64,000 nt of DNA from Perkinsus olseni (Eukaryota > Perkinsozoa > Perkinsida > Perkinsidae): positions 89,777 through 153,776 of the forward strand of contig JABANP010000088.1 in NCBI GenBank assembly GCA_013115135.1. Reading direction: 5' to 3'. Position numbers and translations under genes: made by a program. Every line of letters begins with the position of its first letter. Positions within the stretch are counted from its first letter, which is position 1. Of the stretch, positions 48,401-63,400 are shown one piece after another. A model generated the notes under the pieces. That model was not told the DNA's origin and searched no databases. It worked only from the letters and a program-made list of their open reading frames with translations.

Positions 48401-51400
48401 TCGACAACGTCGGACTGTGTATAGAGCGCTCAAGGAATGTATTCCATGCCTCAAGAGCAATGCGGCCAGACAGTTTAACTCTAGTGCTCGCTTTCACCAC
48501 GTAGCTGATCTACGCTCGGAACAAGTTTAGGCATGTGATATCTACTCACCCCATGTCAAGGTGGACGATGCTAGCTCCGACCGTATTGTGGCTACGCTCG
48601 TCATGACTGACTTGGCATCGGGGTTTCAAAGGATATAACCTTTATATGGAAGCGACAAAGCCGCGATGGCATGTTCTACTCCGGATGTCCTTCCCACCGT
48701 GCGGATCACCGATAATGCCAAGACGGTCGTCTCGTTTCTTACTGTTTGATGGTGTCGTGATAGGTCTATTTCACAACTGGCGTGTCCGGTTTATGCTCCT
48801 AATCTTGCCGATTGGGAGCGCTCCCACAGGGAGCTTAGCCCACGCCCGAGGGCTTGTCTGCTAGACCCTGATATTGCCGGTACAAGATTCTGGTTTGATA
48901 CACTCGTTCGGGTCGTAAATCACTTCAAAGACGCCCCCTTCACCTCGGCTTGCTGGTTAAGTCCTCCGCTAGTGGCTCATCCACATTATGATATTGTTTC
49001 AGCCTTGCTCAGAAGCTAACCACTGTGAGTCGCTGAGAAAGTTCGTGAAGATGGTAAGAAGGTCTATACGCTGCGCATGCTGGATTACCTCAATCACTGG
49101 ACTAACCTCAAGGAGGCAAGTCGGGCGAGAACTCTGGCACATCATGGTCGTCCTTGCGACTTGGTTGTGGGCGACACAGTATTTCACCCCACGGGTCAGT
49201 CATCTAAGCTGGAGACAAGTGTAGCTGGACCGAACATTGTGGATGCCATAGGCGAGGACCACAAAGGCACGGTCATCACTCAAGGAGCTGATTATTCGAC
49301 CTTTCGTGTTTGGATATCTGACCTCGTCGAGGTTCCGCCGCTCACATTAGATGAGGACCGAGCCGTGTCGGCTCGGGCTTAAGGGGGGCGTACGAGAACC
49401 TCGTCAGCCAGCACAAGAGCGGCGGGAAAGGAGGGGCGAAAAGGTTCGGCAGGATTGAAGCAGGGACAATCGTCGGGTCCGAAAGGTGAGAGTTCTAAGA
49501 GCGGTATCAACCCTGCACAATTCAGCGGAACGTGCAGTCGATGTCTACAGCCGGGTCATACATGAAAGATCTGTTAGGCTGCACGTCCAGCTGGCATGAA
49601 CCGCTGCTGTGGTGTGTGTGGTCTGGGATATTCTACGAAGGATTGCCCATTAGGTGCTAAGTCTGCGATGTGTAAGCGACGCGGCAAGAGCGGGCATCTT
49701 CAATATGTCTGCCCGAGTCCCCTTCCCTCAGGTCAGGTCACCCAGACGGCGGGGAGAGCAACCGAGAACAGCTCATCGTCGAAGAAGTCAGCTGCAGCCT
49801 ATCTTGTAAAGTTTGGTCGCCAAAGTCAGGCAACCACTCCGGCTGCTGATGCTGAGCTTCGGTCGGGGTGCTGTTTGCTCTGTAGCTCCGTTCTGTGCTG
49901 TAGACCTGGATTCTGTTGATCGGAATCTATCGAGAAATTCTGAGGAGGGAGTAGTTGAGAGGGATGAGTTGTCTTTTTCACTACCATCAAGTCCCGATAC
50001 TCTTCGGATCTCGATCGTGGGCAAACAGTTCGCAGCATTGATTGATACAGGGACGGCAGTGGCTATAATTCGGCATAGCGGGAATCACTCGTCAAAAAAC
50101 GTTTTTTGGTGCCAGCGAGCCCTCTCAGCCGACGAGGTCACTCGGCGAACCCTTCCTGTGCGACCGACGGGTAGCCTTACCTCGTCTCCTAGGCCGCCTA
50201 GATTCCTTTGACCCATCACTGGGTATAACACACTTTCCGTAAACGTTCCGGGAATGGCCCTTATACCTTCCTTGGCTACTATCTCTACTATCCTTCCGTC
50301 GCTCAACCGCGTCGGACTTCCTTTCGGACCCTTCCAATCGGACACAACTTGCGTATAGAAGTTTGCACAGTCCTTCCTTGCGCGGAACGGTTCTCCTGTG
50401 ATTTCTTTTGCGAAACGGTTTGCTGTGCCATTCGGGTGTATCAGGTTACATAGGAATCAACACACAGGAAGTGCCGAATCCTCAGATTTCTGGTAGACTG
50501 AATGGTATCATGAGAGAGCAGCCAGCGGTTAGTGCCCAGTCGTTGCTTGAGAGTGAGGGGTTCTTGGTAGTGGGATAGACGTTTACGAGCGTCTTGTGGC
50601 GTCGTTCTAACTCAGAAAGAATCGCCCTCATGAAGTTCGTGAGAATGCGGCAGTGCCGGTAAGTTATTGTAGGAGCGTTGGAGCTGCTGTTCTCGACAAT
50701 GTCTCCTTTTGATAGTGACAGCCTGCGAATCGTGGATTTTCATGTCGCCTGTAACCGGATGTTGAACGCCGTAAGTAAAAAGAAGCGCATGAGGAGAGTA
50801 TCCACTCGTACGACGTGGACGAGGGTTTAGCGGGTGAGTGACAAATGATACAGTGACAACTGGTACACCCCCGGGCTCGTACAGGCTTTATTCGGTACGT
50901 CTTTCATTCATACAGGAGTATCTCGTACACTTTCAAGCCGTACAGTGATAAGTCATGCACGTACAGATGCCAGTAATACAGTGTCGTTCAGTACAGTGTT
51001 CACAGATACAGTGACAAGTCGTACACTATCCAGCCGTACACTGACCATTCATACAGTATTCAGCGGTACAAACTTTATTCGTACAGTGTTATTCGGTACA
51101 GCTGCCTCCTTACGCAAATTGCGGCAAACTTGTGAAGGAGTTATTTAGAAAGCTTGAATTCCTTCTGGGGGATTTGAACTTGTGCCACATACGTGAATAA
51201 ACACTGTCTTAACCAACTCGCCTGAAAACCAATTTCCAATCCAGAAGGCAGAAGGGGCAGATAGTAATGCTCGGGGTATCCTCGGCGGTGACATCTATCG
51301 ATAAGAAGGGCTCACACTCAAGGCCACAGACCTAGAGGACCCAGAGGATGGTGCACTGCACACCTGGTAACTGACAGAAATTAGTCGGTTTAAGACTCTT

Positions 51401-54400
51401 CAACTGTAAGAGTCGGAACTGTACGACTTATCACTGTACCTACTGGAAGTGTACCACTGGATACTGTACGGATCGTCAGTGTACGGGTTATCAGTGTATG
51501 GGCTGAAACTGTACCACTGGACACTGCACGAGTCGTCAGTGTATGGCCCAAGACTGTACGTGTGGAAACTACGTACGTAGGTCTTGTGGATGTCAGACAT
51601 GACCCGGTGTGGTTGGACTCCGTAGTGTAAGCGTAATTATCGGATCAGGTCGACAGCGGTTTCGCTTGTGGGAGAGAGTTGACCACCAATCGAGACGCAG
51701 AGGCGAGACAGGCGGTCGCTAACGGCGGTGTTGTAGAACTGGTGGTTGAAGTAGGGTCCAGTGGAGTCGGTACCGATTTCGTGGTAATTCCCGTATCCGA
51801 GGGGTTTCCTTCTTTGTTTGTCATAAGGTTAGGTCTTGTTAGTTTGGCATAAGTTGCCGTTCTTTACCGTGGTGGGGATGGACTAGTTTTGTCCGGCCAA
51901 GAATAGTGACCAAGCCGCTGGGTCGTGTGAAAGATTCCGTCGTGACTCTGCTTGTGGTAAAGGTCGACCAACGCAGTTTGTAAAAAAGCATCCGGACCGA
52001 CGTCGAGCTCGCCATCGGGTGTTGTAGGTAAGAAGGTAACACGAGTACTTAGCGAGAGTGGAGGAGGTCCGTGGGTAGTATGAATCGGTGATTTCGAGTC
52101 AGAGAACGAAGAAGTATGATGGCTGTCAGGGGGCCCGTCCGGCCCTCGGAAGGTGTTGCAGAAGTGTACAGGCAGTCGTAGTGGTAACGACAACCGGTGA
52201 TGTCGTTGAAGAGATCGTTGCGCGTGCCCTCGTCCGCTGGATTCTCCGTGCCCTCGATGTGGTTGTAGCCGAGAAGTCAGTCACCAAGAAAATGATGTAT
52301 CATGGTCAGGTATTGACGGCAGTAGACTTCTTGGACACCATTGTGCACACGATGGTTCCTCAGGAAGAGGCGGATGCGAGAGCAACCATGGTTGATGTTG
52401 AGGAGCTCGAGAGTGTTGATGTTCAGGACCTTCTGGGATTTGGTTAGAGTCTTCTGCTCGCGAAAGATAGTTTCGTCGTTCTGCTTGACGTCGTAGGCCA
52501 ACATGCTCTTGCTGGCATCGACGCAGACGTCGACAGGGAGGTGGAGGTAGATACGGCGATGGACTGTGAGACTACGACGGTGAGTGCTGTGACGAACCAG
52601 GTCTTGCCAACGACGGAGCAGCTGTAGAGCGTCGGCTGGTATGGGAGAGTCCCAGCCGTGTTTGAGCTGCGTACGACACTTGCTGACGAAGCCCGTGAGG
52701 AGGTTCTTGCAGGGCAGGACGTGGTCAGGTAGTAGGTCGGACTCTTGAAGGAGGGTGCCAAGCAAGCCCAATGCTTCGCGATAGGTCGGTGGTGGTGTAG
52801 CCAGGGACCAATCAATTCGTTAAAGCCTGAGTGCCTTTAGCGGGGTACCAAATACGAGTGCCCTGGTCGCACAACTCGACGCCGAGCTCAAAGATGTTGC
52901 CTTGGTCGGCTAGTTCCTGAGAGGTGAGAGAAATATCATGATCACTCAGGATTCCTGAATGATTATCGAGATGATCATCCACTTACTTCCTTTGAGAGCG
53001 CAATAGTTCACGATATCAAACAGTCGAGAATGGCGGAGCCGCTCAACCTGGGCCGAGCGAATGGGCATTCTTTCCATTCCTATTATTTCTTTCCGGGAAG
53101 AAATGTCTAGGAGGAGACTATCGTTTTGTTTCCGGGAAAGAAAGCTGCTCGCAGTCGGATCGACCAGTCGCTATTCAGGTCTTCCACTTGTAGTGGGTCG
53201 CAGGTCAACGGCGAAGCTTGGATTTATGATTCATCCCGAGACCCTATGAACTTACTCACCCGAGCTAGATATTACCTACTCACGGGTTAGTGGCGCTGAG
53301 ACCTGACCGTACAACATGCTCCTTACTCTATAAGTTCGACCCTTATACAAAAACAATGTCATAGAAGCAAGATTATTACCATTATGCACTCTCATGAATG
53401 CATCTTGTATATCTCGTAGCTTGCAAGATTTAGATAATCGTAGGATTGATGGTACTAAATTGGTAGTAGAGTATGGAGTCCGGCGGTGATCATCACCAGC
53501 GGTGAAGAATGAGTTGATGGGATTTTGTATGCATATCCCTCTGCCTAGAATCTTCTTGTAATTATCAAGCGGAACTGCAACTCTTCAAGATTGGCGGTCG
53601 GTGTGGTAGTAGTTTGAGTTAAGTCTCGTTGCTGTTGTCAGTTTGACGTGGAGCATAAGTATTGTGATGGGTTATCTTGCTCATTCAGGAACATATCCAA
53701 ATGTCGAACCATAGTCATAGTGTCTCGGACATGAGAATAAGTAGTTTTAGCAATAGTTCTGAGCTCGTTGTGGAGAGCATTATCGAAGCTGAGGATTGGT
53801 ATACACCAATCCACAAGTACTTGAGAAGCAATAGAGTGGAGTTGTTGTAATACTGAGGAGACAGTTTCTTTTAGTTGTTCGTCAAGTGCTGCCATATGTC
53901 TATTCAAGAGATCATGCCCATCGGAGCGTTTGTAGTACTGCTTAACATGCTTTAGTAGATACTTCATCATAACCTCATAGTCATGCATCCCTTCTTCATC
54001 TTGACATAATAATCTCACTGCTGCGGACATGTTAGCCCTTGGCGTGGACTCGAATGCATCTAGGATGAACGACTTGGCCAGTAGTTGTCCTGTAGAGTAT
54101 GAGGTAGATCGCTCATCATCCAAGCCGATATACTTCTTGTTATCGGGAATGCGAACCTTTGCTATAGCTGAGAGAGTAAAAGGAGCATCATATGTAGATG
54201 CATGTGAAGACGCGACTTCTTGTTGGCAAGTAGTAGATGAAATAATACGATCAGCTTTCACCATATTCTTAAGGGTTGAAAGACGCGTCCTCAACGTTAT
54301 TGTTGTCAACAGATCTTTTTCCCTTTGTGACATCTTGAACAACTTGATCTGCGATCTCAGCTAGTTAACGAGGTTCGGTATAAATAGGCAACCCAAACGC

Positions 54401-57400
54401 TTCAGCGAGGGCCTGGAGATCAGAAGCCGAAGGGTTCTCCATTATGTTTAACACAACATAGGGTGCTGGGAGGATCCTTGTTCTTCTTCTTGTGCATGTG
54501 TACACCAGCACGCGGACGCACTCTGTCTCAATAGTATCCGGACATAGATACTTGCTGGGAAGGTCCTCAAGCTTCCCCTGTGTAGCTTTTACGATCTCCT
54601 CCTCGGGGTCTTCGAGCCCTCAAGGACGGTGGAGATACTGTTCTAGCCCCTCCGAGAATCTAGTGATGGTCATTTGGGAAGAACGCAAAGCCCCTTTGGT
54701 AAGGTTAGAATAACTAACTTATTATTACAATAGGAACAACGGGATAAGGGAGACAAGGCTTTGTGTCAGCTTGTATGGCTTTGATGTCGAGGGGACATCG
54801 AGATCACAACGTCGCACAATAATACCATCCTGAATATTTTGGCATTCCGGACCCTCTAGTAGCTCCTTAAATAGGACACCAAACCGCGGTAACCATACGT
54901 AAAGGCGTTCGTCATTAGCAATGGGTTTAGCTCCCGATTCCATCTTTCCTTCAAAAGATCTACCTCGAGTATCCTCGTGTAGTATATCCGTTCCTCTACG
55001 AGGAGATTTCATAGTAATATTACATATGGTGTGTGTGGTCGTAGATGCTTCTCGAGAGGTACCAAAATCACCTCTGCTGCGTGTTATGACTGAGAATACT
55101 CTCAGCTCTCCCTGAGATCTTGGAACGAATCGTAAGACGAGCACGTCCCTTAAAACTCACAATCTAAACTGGTTTAAGTCCTTCCGAAGGATCAACGACT
55201 CTATTAGGACTTTTTCCTCTACGAGTCGATACCATCGTGACTATTCAACTCAATGGCTTACTCGTTAAACAATACCGTGACTAACCTCTAACTACGATAG
55301 CGTTCAGACAAAGCGTACCCACTAGCCGATCAGATACGTCAAATCACGGTGAATTACCCTGGCCTGGGCTCAAGTCTAACGTGAGCAAACGAACTTGTTA
55401 GCTTACATAACACCTGACCCTAAAGATCCTCACAACCCCTGAGGAGACCGCACGCGTGAGAAAATCGGTGACCTAGCATCACCGAAGCTGGAGCAATAGG
55501 CGGCACAGACGATACAGTAAATACCGTAACAATACAACGATAGATACGAGGGAAAAATACGAGTGTAAATAAAGCGTCTGATTCATCTGGAAAGTTTTGA
55601 GAAATATAGGTTTTATAATATCGTGTGTTGCACGCACGTATTAACCGGTACGAAAGTCCTTCGGAAGAGATCCCAACAACTCCCAAATCATCATTCTAAA
55701 CTGGTTTAAGTCCAACCAAGATATGCGGTTGGACTTACAAGGAGGATATAAGGAGTTGCGGCACGATTGGCACTGTCCTACTTGAAAACCCCGGATACAA
55801 CACTGCTATTCGGCCTTTTCTCCTGTTCGTTGTGCAACACAGAAAGGTCATCACACACTGCTATCTCACCAACAATAACAACTTTCCTTTCATTGAGTAC
55901 ACTAATAATATCATCCTTATACCGCTCCTTGATATATCACGATTATAATGACTCAACCTCTCAACCTTATGAGGAATGTTGATCATTTGGTCCCAGAATA
56001 GACTATCACACTCAATACAAGTCGGCCTACACGTCCGCCAATGGTTTTCAATTCCAACATTTAACAAATCACAACACACTGTATACACCAATCTGCACAC
56101 ACGATTATGACGATCCACGATCCAAATACTCAGCACCGGTCCAAATAGAACATGACGATGCTATATGATACAAAGTCTCCTTCTCCTTGCCACACAACCG
56201 GCACATCGGATCCTAAGTCTGCACAGGATAAACATTCGTGATAATAGCAAGAGTACGGGAAGCCGGTATATCAGACTCCATCTGAGGAGCGATACTAGCC
56301 GAAGTGAACCAACTCAAAGAAGCATCAACATCTTCAACATCAACATCCTTCGCTACCTCAATCAATTATTCAATTATTCATACTCGCTTCCGGCATTTTT
56401 TTGAATCTTGGTAAACTCGTTCCGTGTAATTTTTCACTATAATTGGAAACAAAACCACCATCACCTTTAACATCCAATCTTCATTTTCTCAACCCTTTCT
56501 AAAATTTCCTTCAGTCAGCTACAGCTACATTAATGCACGGTATAACCCCACTCAAATAACTTGTTATACACACTCTCATAGTCACTGTAATCCTATGCCA
56601 AGCGTCTTCAACACTAGTCACCCCTCTACTTCCCGTATCTCTGCCAATGTGTAATAAAGCCGTACTGGAAATATAAGTACCGGCAAAATAATGATTAAAA
56701 AATTGCCCAGCTGTACGAAAATTCCGAAAAGTACGAAAATTCGATGTACGAGATAATACTGCACGAGTTTCAACTGTAAGAGTCGGAATTGTACGACTTA
56801 TCACTTTACGTACTGGAAGTGTACCACTGGATACTGTACGGATCGTCAGTGTACGGGTTATCAGTGTATGGGCTGAAACTGTACCACTGGACACTGTACG
56901 AGTCGTCAGTGTATGGCCCAAGACTGTACGCGTGGAAACTGTACGGATCAGGCTTGTACGAAAGTAATTTCTACAAATTGTCACTGTACTGAACGATCCT
57001 CACCGGGTTTAGCTGGTATGCTGTTTCTTGGACGAGATAACGCGACGTAGGAGTATGCAAAGTTTCTCAGGTTTTGTCGAAACGCGTCATGCTGATCTTG
57101 ATGAGGAACGTCACGTCGCGAAAAAAGCCGCTCCACCTGGACGTCCGAGGGAGATAAGTAAGGAGCTACGAACACCTAGTTGGTGGTGAGCTTGTCGAGG
57201 TGAGACACGGCGGAAGTTTTCTTGTTGAGAACGTCGGGGGCTTTGACGTAGGTCTTGTGGATGTCAGACATGACCCGGTGTGGTTGGACTCCGTAGTGTA
57301 AGCGTAATTATCGGATCAGGGCGACAGCGGTTTCGCTTGTGGGAGAGAGTTGACCACCAATCGAGACGCAGAGGCGAGACAGGCGGTCGCTAACAGCGGT

Positions 57401-60400
57401 GTTGTAGAACTGGTGGTTGAAGTAGGGTCCAGTGGAGTCGGTACCGATCTCGTGGTAATTCCCGTATCCGAGGGGTTTCCTTCTTTGTTTGTCATAAGGT
57501 TAGGTCTTGTTAGTTTGGCATAAGTTGCCGTTCTTTACCGTGGTGGGGATGGACTAGTTTTGTCCGGCCAAGAATAGTGACCAAGCCGCTGGGTCGTGTG
57601 AAAGATTCCGTCGTGACTCTGCTTGTGGTAAAGGTCGACCAACGCAGTTTGTAAAAAAGCATCCGGACCGACGTCGAGCTCGCCATCGGGTGTTGTAGGT
57701 AAGAAGGTAACACGAGTACTTAGCGAGAGTAGAGGAGGTCCGTGGGTAGTATGAATCGGTGATTTCGAGTCAGAGAACGAAGTATGATGGCTGTCAGGGG
57801 GCCCGTCCGGCGGAGGATGGTCTTGATGGGAAGAGTTAGCACCTGTAGAGCCATCGTGAACGTCTGTAGGGGATGGGTGGGAGGGCTCGCTCGTATCAGT
57901 GGCTGAGCGAGCGGCATCGCGACGTGCTTTGACTTGGCTCCCGATCGACGTCGCCATTGTTCGGAAGGTGTTGCAGAAGTGGACAGGCAGTCGTAGTGGT
58001 AGCGGCAACCGGTGATGTCGTTGAAGAGATCGTTGCGCGTGCCCTCGTCCGCTGGATTCTCTGTGCCCTCGATGTGGTTGTAGCCGAGAAGTCAGTCACC
58101 AAGGAAATGATGTATCATGGTCAGGTATTGACGGCAGTAGACTTCTTGGACACCATTGTGCACACGATGGTTCCTCAGGAAGAGGCGGATGCTAGCAACC
58201 ATGGTTGACGTTGAGGAGCTCGAGAGTGTTGATGTTCAGGACCTTCTGGGATTTGGTTAGAGTCTTCTGCTCGCGAAAGATAGTTTCGTCGTTCTGCTTG
58301 ACGTCGTAGGCCAGCATGCTCTTGCTGGCATCGACGCAGACGTCGACAGGGAGGTGGAGGTAGATACGGCGATGGACTGTGAGACTACGACGGTGAGTGC
58401 TGTGACGAACCAGGTCTTGCCAACGACGGAGCAGCTGTAGAGCGTCGGCTGGTATGGGAGAATCCCAGCCGTGTTTGAGCTGCGTACGACACTTGCTGAC
58501 GAAGCCCGTGAGGAGGCTCTTGCAGGGCAGGACGTGGTCAGGTAGTAGGTCGGACTCTTGAAGGAGGGTGCCAAGCAAGCCCAATGCTTCGCGATAGGTC
58601 GGTGGTGGTGTAGCCAGGGACCAATCAATTCGTTAAAGCCTGAGTGCCTTTAGCGGGGTACCAAATACGAGGGCCCTGGTCGCAGAACTCGACGCCGAGC
58701 TCAAAGATGATGCCTTGGTCGGCTAGTTCCTGAGAGGTGAGAGAAATATCGAGATGATCATCCACTTGCTTCCTTTGAGAGCGCAATAGTTCACGATATC
58801 AAACAGTCGAGAATGGCGGAGCCGCTCAACCTGGGCCGAGCGAATGGGCATTCTTTCCATTCCTATTATTTCTTTCCGGGAAGAAATGTGTAGGAGGAGA
58901 CTATCGCTTTGTTTCTGGGAAAGAAAGCTGCTCGCAGTCGGATCGACCAGTCGCTATTCAGGTCTTCCACTTGTAGTGGGTCGCAGGTCAACGGCGAGGT
59001 TTGGATTTATGATTCATCCCGAGACTCTATCAACCTACTCACCCGAGCTAGATATTACCTACTCACGGGTTAGTGGCGCTGAGACCTGACCGTACAACAT
59101 CCTCCTTACTCTATAAGTTCGACCCTTATACATTATCATTGTCATAGGAGCAAGATTATTACCAATATGCACTCTCATAAATGCATCTTGTATATCTCGT
59201 AGCTTACAAGATTTTGATAATCGTAGGATTGATGGTACTAAATTGGTAGTAGAGTATGGAGTCCGGCGGTGATTATCACCAGCGGTGAAGAATGAGTTGA
59301 TGGATTTTGTATGCATATCCCTCTGCCTAGAATCTTCTTGTAATTATCAAGCGGAAATGCAACTCTTCAAGTTTGGCGGTCGGTGTGGTAGTAGTTTGAG
59401 TTAAGTCTCGTTGCTGTTGTCAGTTTGACGTGGAGCATAAGTACTGTGATGGATTATCTTGCTCATTCAGGAACATATCCAAATGTCGAACCATAGTCAT
59501 AGTGTCTCGGACATGAGAATAAGTAGTTTTAGCAATAGTTCTGAGCTCGTTGTGGAGAGCATTATCGAAGCTGAGGATTGGTATACACCAATCCACAAGT
59601 ACTTGAGAAGCAATAGAGTGGAGTCGTTGTAATACTGAGAAGACAATTTCTTCTAGTTGTTCGTCAAGTGCTGCCATATGTCTATTCAAGAGATCATGCC
59701 CATCGGAGCGTTTGTAGTACTGCTTAACATGCTTTAGTAGATACTTCATCATAACCTCATAGTCATGCATCCCTTCTTCATCTTGACATAATAATCTCAC
59801 TGCTGCGGACATGTTAGCCCTTGGCGTGGACTCGAATGCATCTAAGATGAACGACTTGGCCAGTAGTTGTCCTGTAGAGTATGAGGTAGATCGCTCATCA
59901 TCCAAGCCGATATACTTCTTGTGATCGGGGATGCGAACCTTTGCTATAGCTGAGAGAGTAAAAGGAGCATCATATGTAGATGCATGTGAAGACGCGACTT
60001 CTTGTTGGCAAGTAGTAGATGAAATAATACGATCAGCTTTCACCATATTCTTAAGGGTTGAAAGACGCGCCCTCAACGTTATTGTTGTCAACAGATCTTT
60101 TTCCCTTTGTGACATCTTGAACAACTTGATCTGCGATCTCAGCTAGTTAACGAGGTTCGGTGTAAATAGGCAACCCAAACGCTTCAGCGAGGGCCTGGAG
60201 ATCAGAAGCCGAAGGGTTCTCCATTATGTTTAACACAACATAGGGTGCTGGGAGAATCCTTGTTCTTCTTGTGCATGTGTACACCAGCACGCGGACGCAC
60301 TCTGTCTCAATAGTATCCGGACATAGATACTTGCTGGGTAGGTCCTCAAGCTTCCCCTGTGTAGCTTTTACGATCTCCTCCTCGGGGTCTTCGAGCCTTC

Positions 60401-63400
60401 AAGGACGGTGGAGATACTGTTCTAGCCCCTCCGAGAATCTAGTGATGGTCATTTGGGAAGAACGCAAAGCCCCTTTGGTAGGGCTAGAATAACTAACTTA
60501 TTATTACAATAGGAACAACGGGATAAGTGAGACAAGGCTTTGTGTCAGCTACGAGGAGACATCGAGATCACAACGTCGCACAATAATACCATCCTGAATA
60601 TTTTGGCATTCCGGACCCTCTAGTAGCTCCTTAAGTAGAATACCAAACCGCAGTAACCATACGTAAAGGCGTTCGTCATTAGCAATGGGTGTAGCTCCCG
60701 ATTCCATCTTTCCTTCAAAAGATCCACCCCGAGCATCCTCGTGTAGTATATCCGTTCCTCTACGAGGAGATTCCATAGTAATATTACATATGGTGTGTGT
60801 GGTTGTAGATGCTTCTCGAGAGGTACCAAAATCACCGATTAAACCCTTAAGCCCTTCGTAATCTATACTCCCTTGATCGATCTCAGAGCTTCACTGCCCT
60901 GAGAATGTCTTTTGCTAGCATGCGTGCGGCCGCGGTTATTTTTGAAATTATTGGCCAGATGCGTAGGTAGTTTTCCAGTTGGCGTAGGCAACTGCTGCGT
61001 GTGATGACTGAGAATACTCTCAGCTCTCCCTGAGATCTTGGAACGAATCGTAAGACGAGCACGTCCCTTGAAATTCACAATCTGAACTGGTTTAAGTCCT
61101 TCCGAAGGATCAACGACTCTATTATAACTTTTTCCTCTACGAGTCGACACCATCGTGACTATTCAACTCAATGGCTTACTCGTTAAACAATACCGTGACC
61201 AACCTCTAACTACGATAGCGTTCAGACAAAGCGTACCCACTAGCCGATCAGATACGTCAAATCACGGTGAATTACCCTGGCCTGGGCTCAAGTCTAACTT
61301 GAGCAAACGAACTTGTTAGCTTACATAACACCTGACCCTAACTAGCACCGCCGAAGCTGGAACAGTAGACGGCACAGACGATACAGTAAATACCGTAACA
61401 ATACAAGATAGATACGAGTGAAAAATACGATAAATATAGCGTCTGATTCATCTGGAAAGTTTTGAGAAATATAGGTTTCATAATATCGTGTGTTGCACGC
61501 ACGTATCAACCGGTACGAAAGTCCTTCGGAAGAGATCCCAACTTCCAAATCATCATTCTAAACTGGTTTAAGTCCAACCAAGATATGCGGTTGGACTTGC
61601 AAGGAAGATATAAGGAGTTGCGGCACAAGGCAAACAATGAGATCAATACATTCCTCTATGTACCCACCAAAGAGCCACCAAAAAAACGTCTAACGATATG
61701 CATAGTACTCGAGTGTCTTGATATCCATCTGCACAAGAAGCGCATTCTCAAGCACCCTGGAGAGGGATTTCGGAATCGCACCAATCACGCCAATCACAAT
61801 TGGCACTGTCCCAGTTGAAAACCCCGGATACAACACTGCTATTCGGCCTTTTCTCCTGTTCGTTGCGCAACACAGAGAGGTCAGCACACACTGCTATCTT
61901 ACCAACAGTAACAACTTTCCTTTCATTGAGTACACTAATAATATCAGGATTATAATGCTCAACCTCATGAGGAATGTCGATCATTTGGTCCCAGAATAGA
62001 CTATCACACTCAATACAAGTCGGCCTACACGTCCGCCAATGGTTTTCAATTCCAACATTTACCAAATCACAACACACCTTATACACCAATCTGCACACAC
62101 GATTATGACGATCCACGATCCAAATACTCAGCACCGGCCCAAATAGAACATGACGATGCTATATGGTACAAAGTCTCCTTCTCCTCGCCACACAACCGGC
62201 ACATCGGATCCTAAGTCTGCACAGGATAAACATTCGTGATAATAGCAAGAGTACGGGAAGCAGGTATATCAGACTCCATCTGAGGAGCGATACTAGCCGA
62301 AGTGAACCAACTCAAAGAAGCATCAACATCTTTAACATCAACATCCTTCGCTACCTCAATCTATTATTCAATTATTCATACTCGCTTCCGGCATTTCTTT
62401 GAATCTTGGTAAACTCGTTTCGTGTAATTTTTCACTATAATTGGAAACAAAACCACCATCACCTTTAACATCCAATCTTGATTTCATTTTCTCAACCCTT
62501 TCCAAAATTTTCTTCAGTCAGCTACAGTCGTGTCATTAATGCACGGTATAACCCTGACTTAGGCTGGGACCACTGACTGGCTACTATCATCGTGATGGGG
62601 TTGTTGATAGAGGACTTTACCGCACCTACTCAGGATTTGGGTGGCGCCTTTAATGCATAACCCCCATCGCTGGATAAGGTCACGACCTATAAGAACCTGA
62701 GGCTGCGCTGCTGGAGCGACGAGCAGACGGAGAGGCACAACCGTGTCGATAAATAGCCGAGCATCCTCATCATAAACCTGTAACGGAAGCTTGTATCTGC
62801 TAGACGGACTGATTGTTGAACTTCTTCAGATACACCGAGGCTTGCTAGTGTATCCGGATTCCTACAAATAAGATAACTGAATCCGGCCCCACTGTCAACT
62901 AGTGCCTTATCGATACAAATCCCCTCAATGCGGATCCTTAAAGTTAGTTCCGAAGGGACGGCGCTTTGATGAGGCACCCAATGGAGAGAGTCCTCCCTAG
63001 AGCAAAGACCCGTGGTTGATTGGCTATGGCTGGAACTAGGTCTATCTACAGACGACGTTGATTCATGTGCACTTTGGAAAGACGCGGAAGGAGTTGACAA
63101 GAATGACGACTCATGTTGTGATGCGGAATCGATTGAAGGACGATCTATAGATGGTACAGCAAGTTGTACAGCTCCACGTAAGGGTAAAGAGGCAGAGCCC
63201 CTCACGCATGGAGAAAATGCAAAAGATCGACCGGCATAAGCCGACTTAGTGGCCCCGCCATAGCCTACTGACGGGGCCCCGGTCCGTTTTTTGGCGGATC
63301 GGCCAGAAATTGGCGAACGGTGGGACCCGAACCACGATCAGCTGGAAGATCTGCAAGTGCCGAAGCACCTCCGTCGAGAATCCCAGTAGAGCAAACGGCT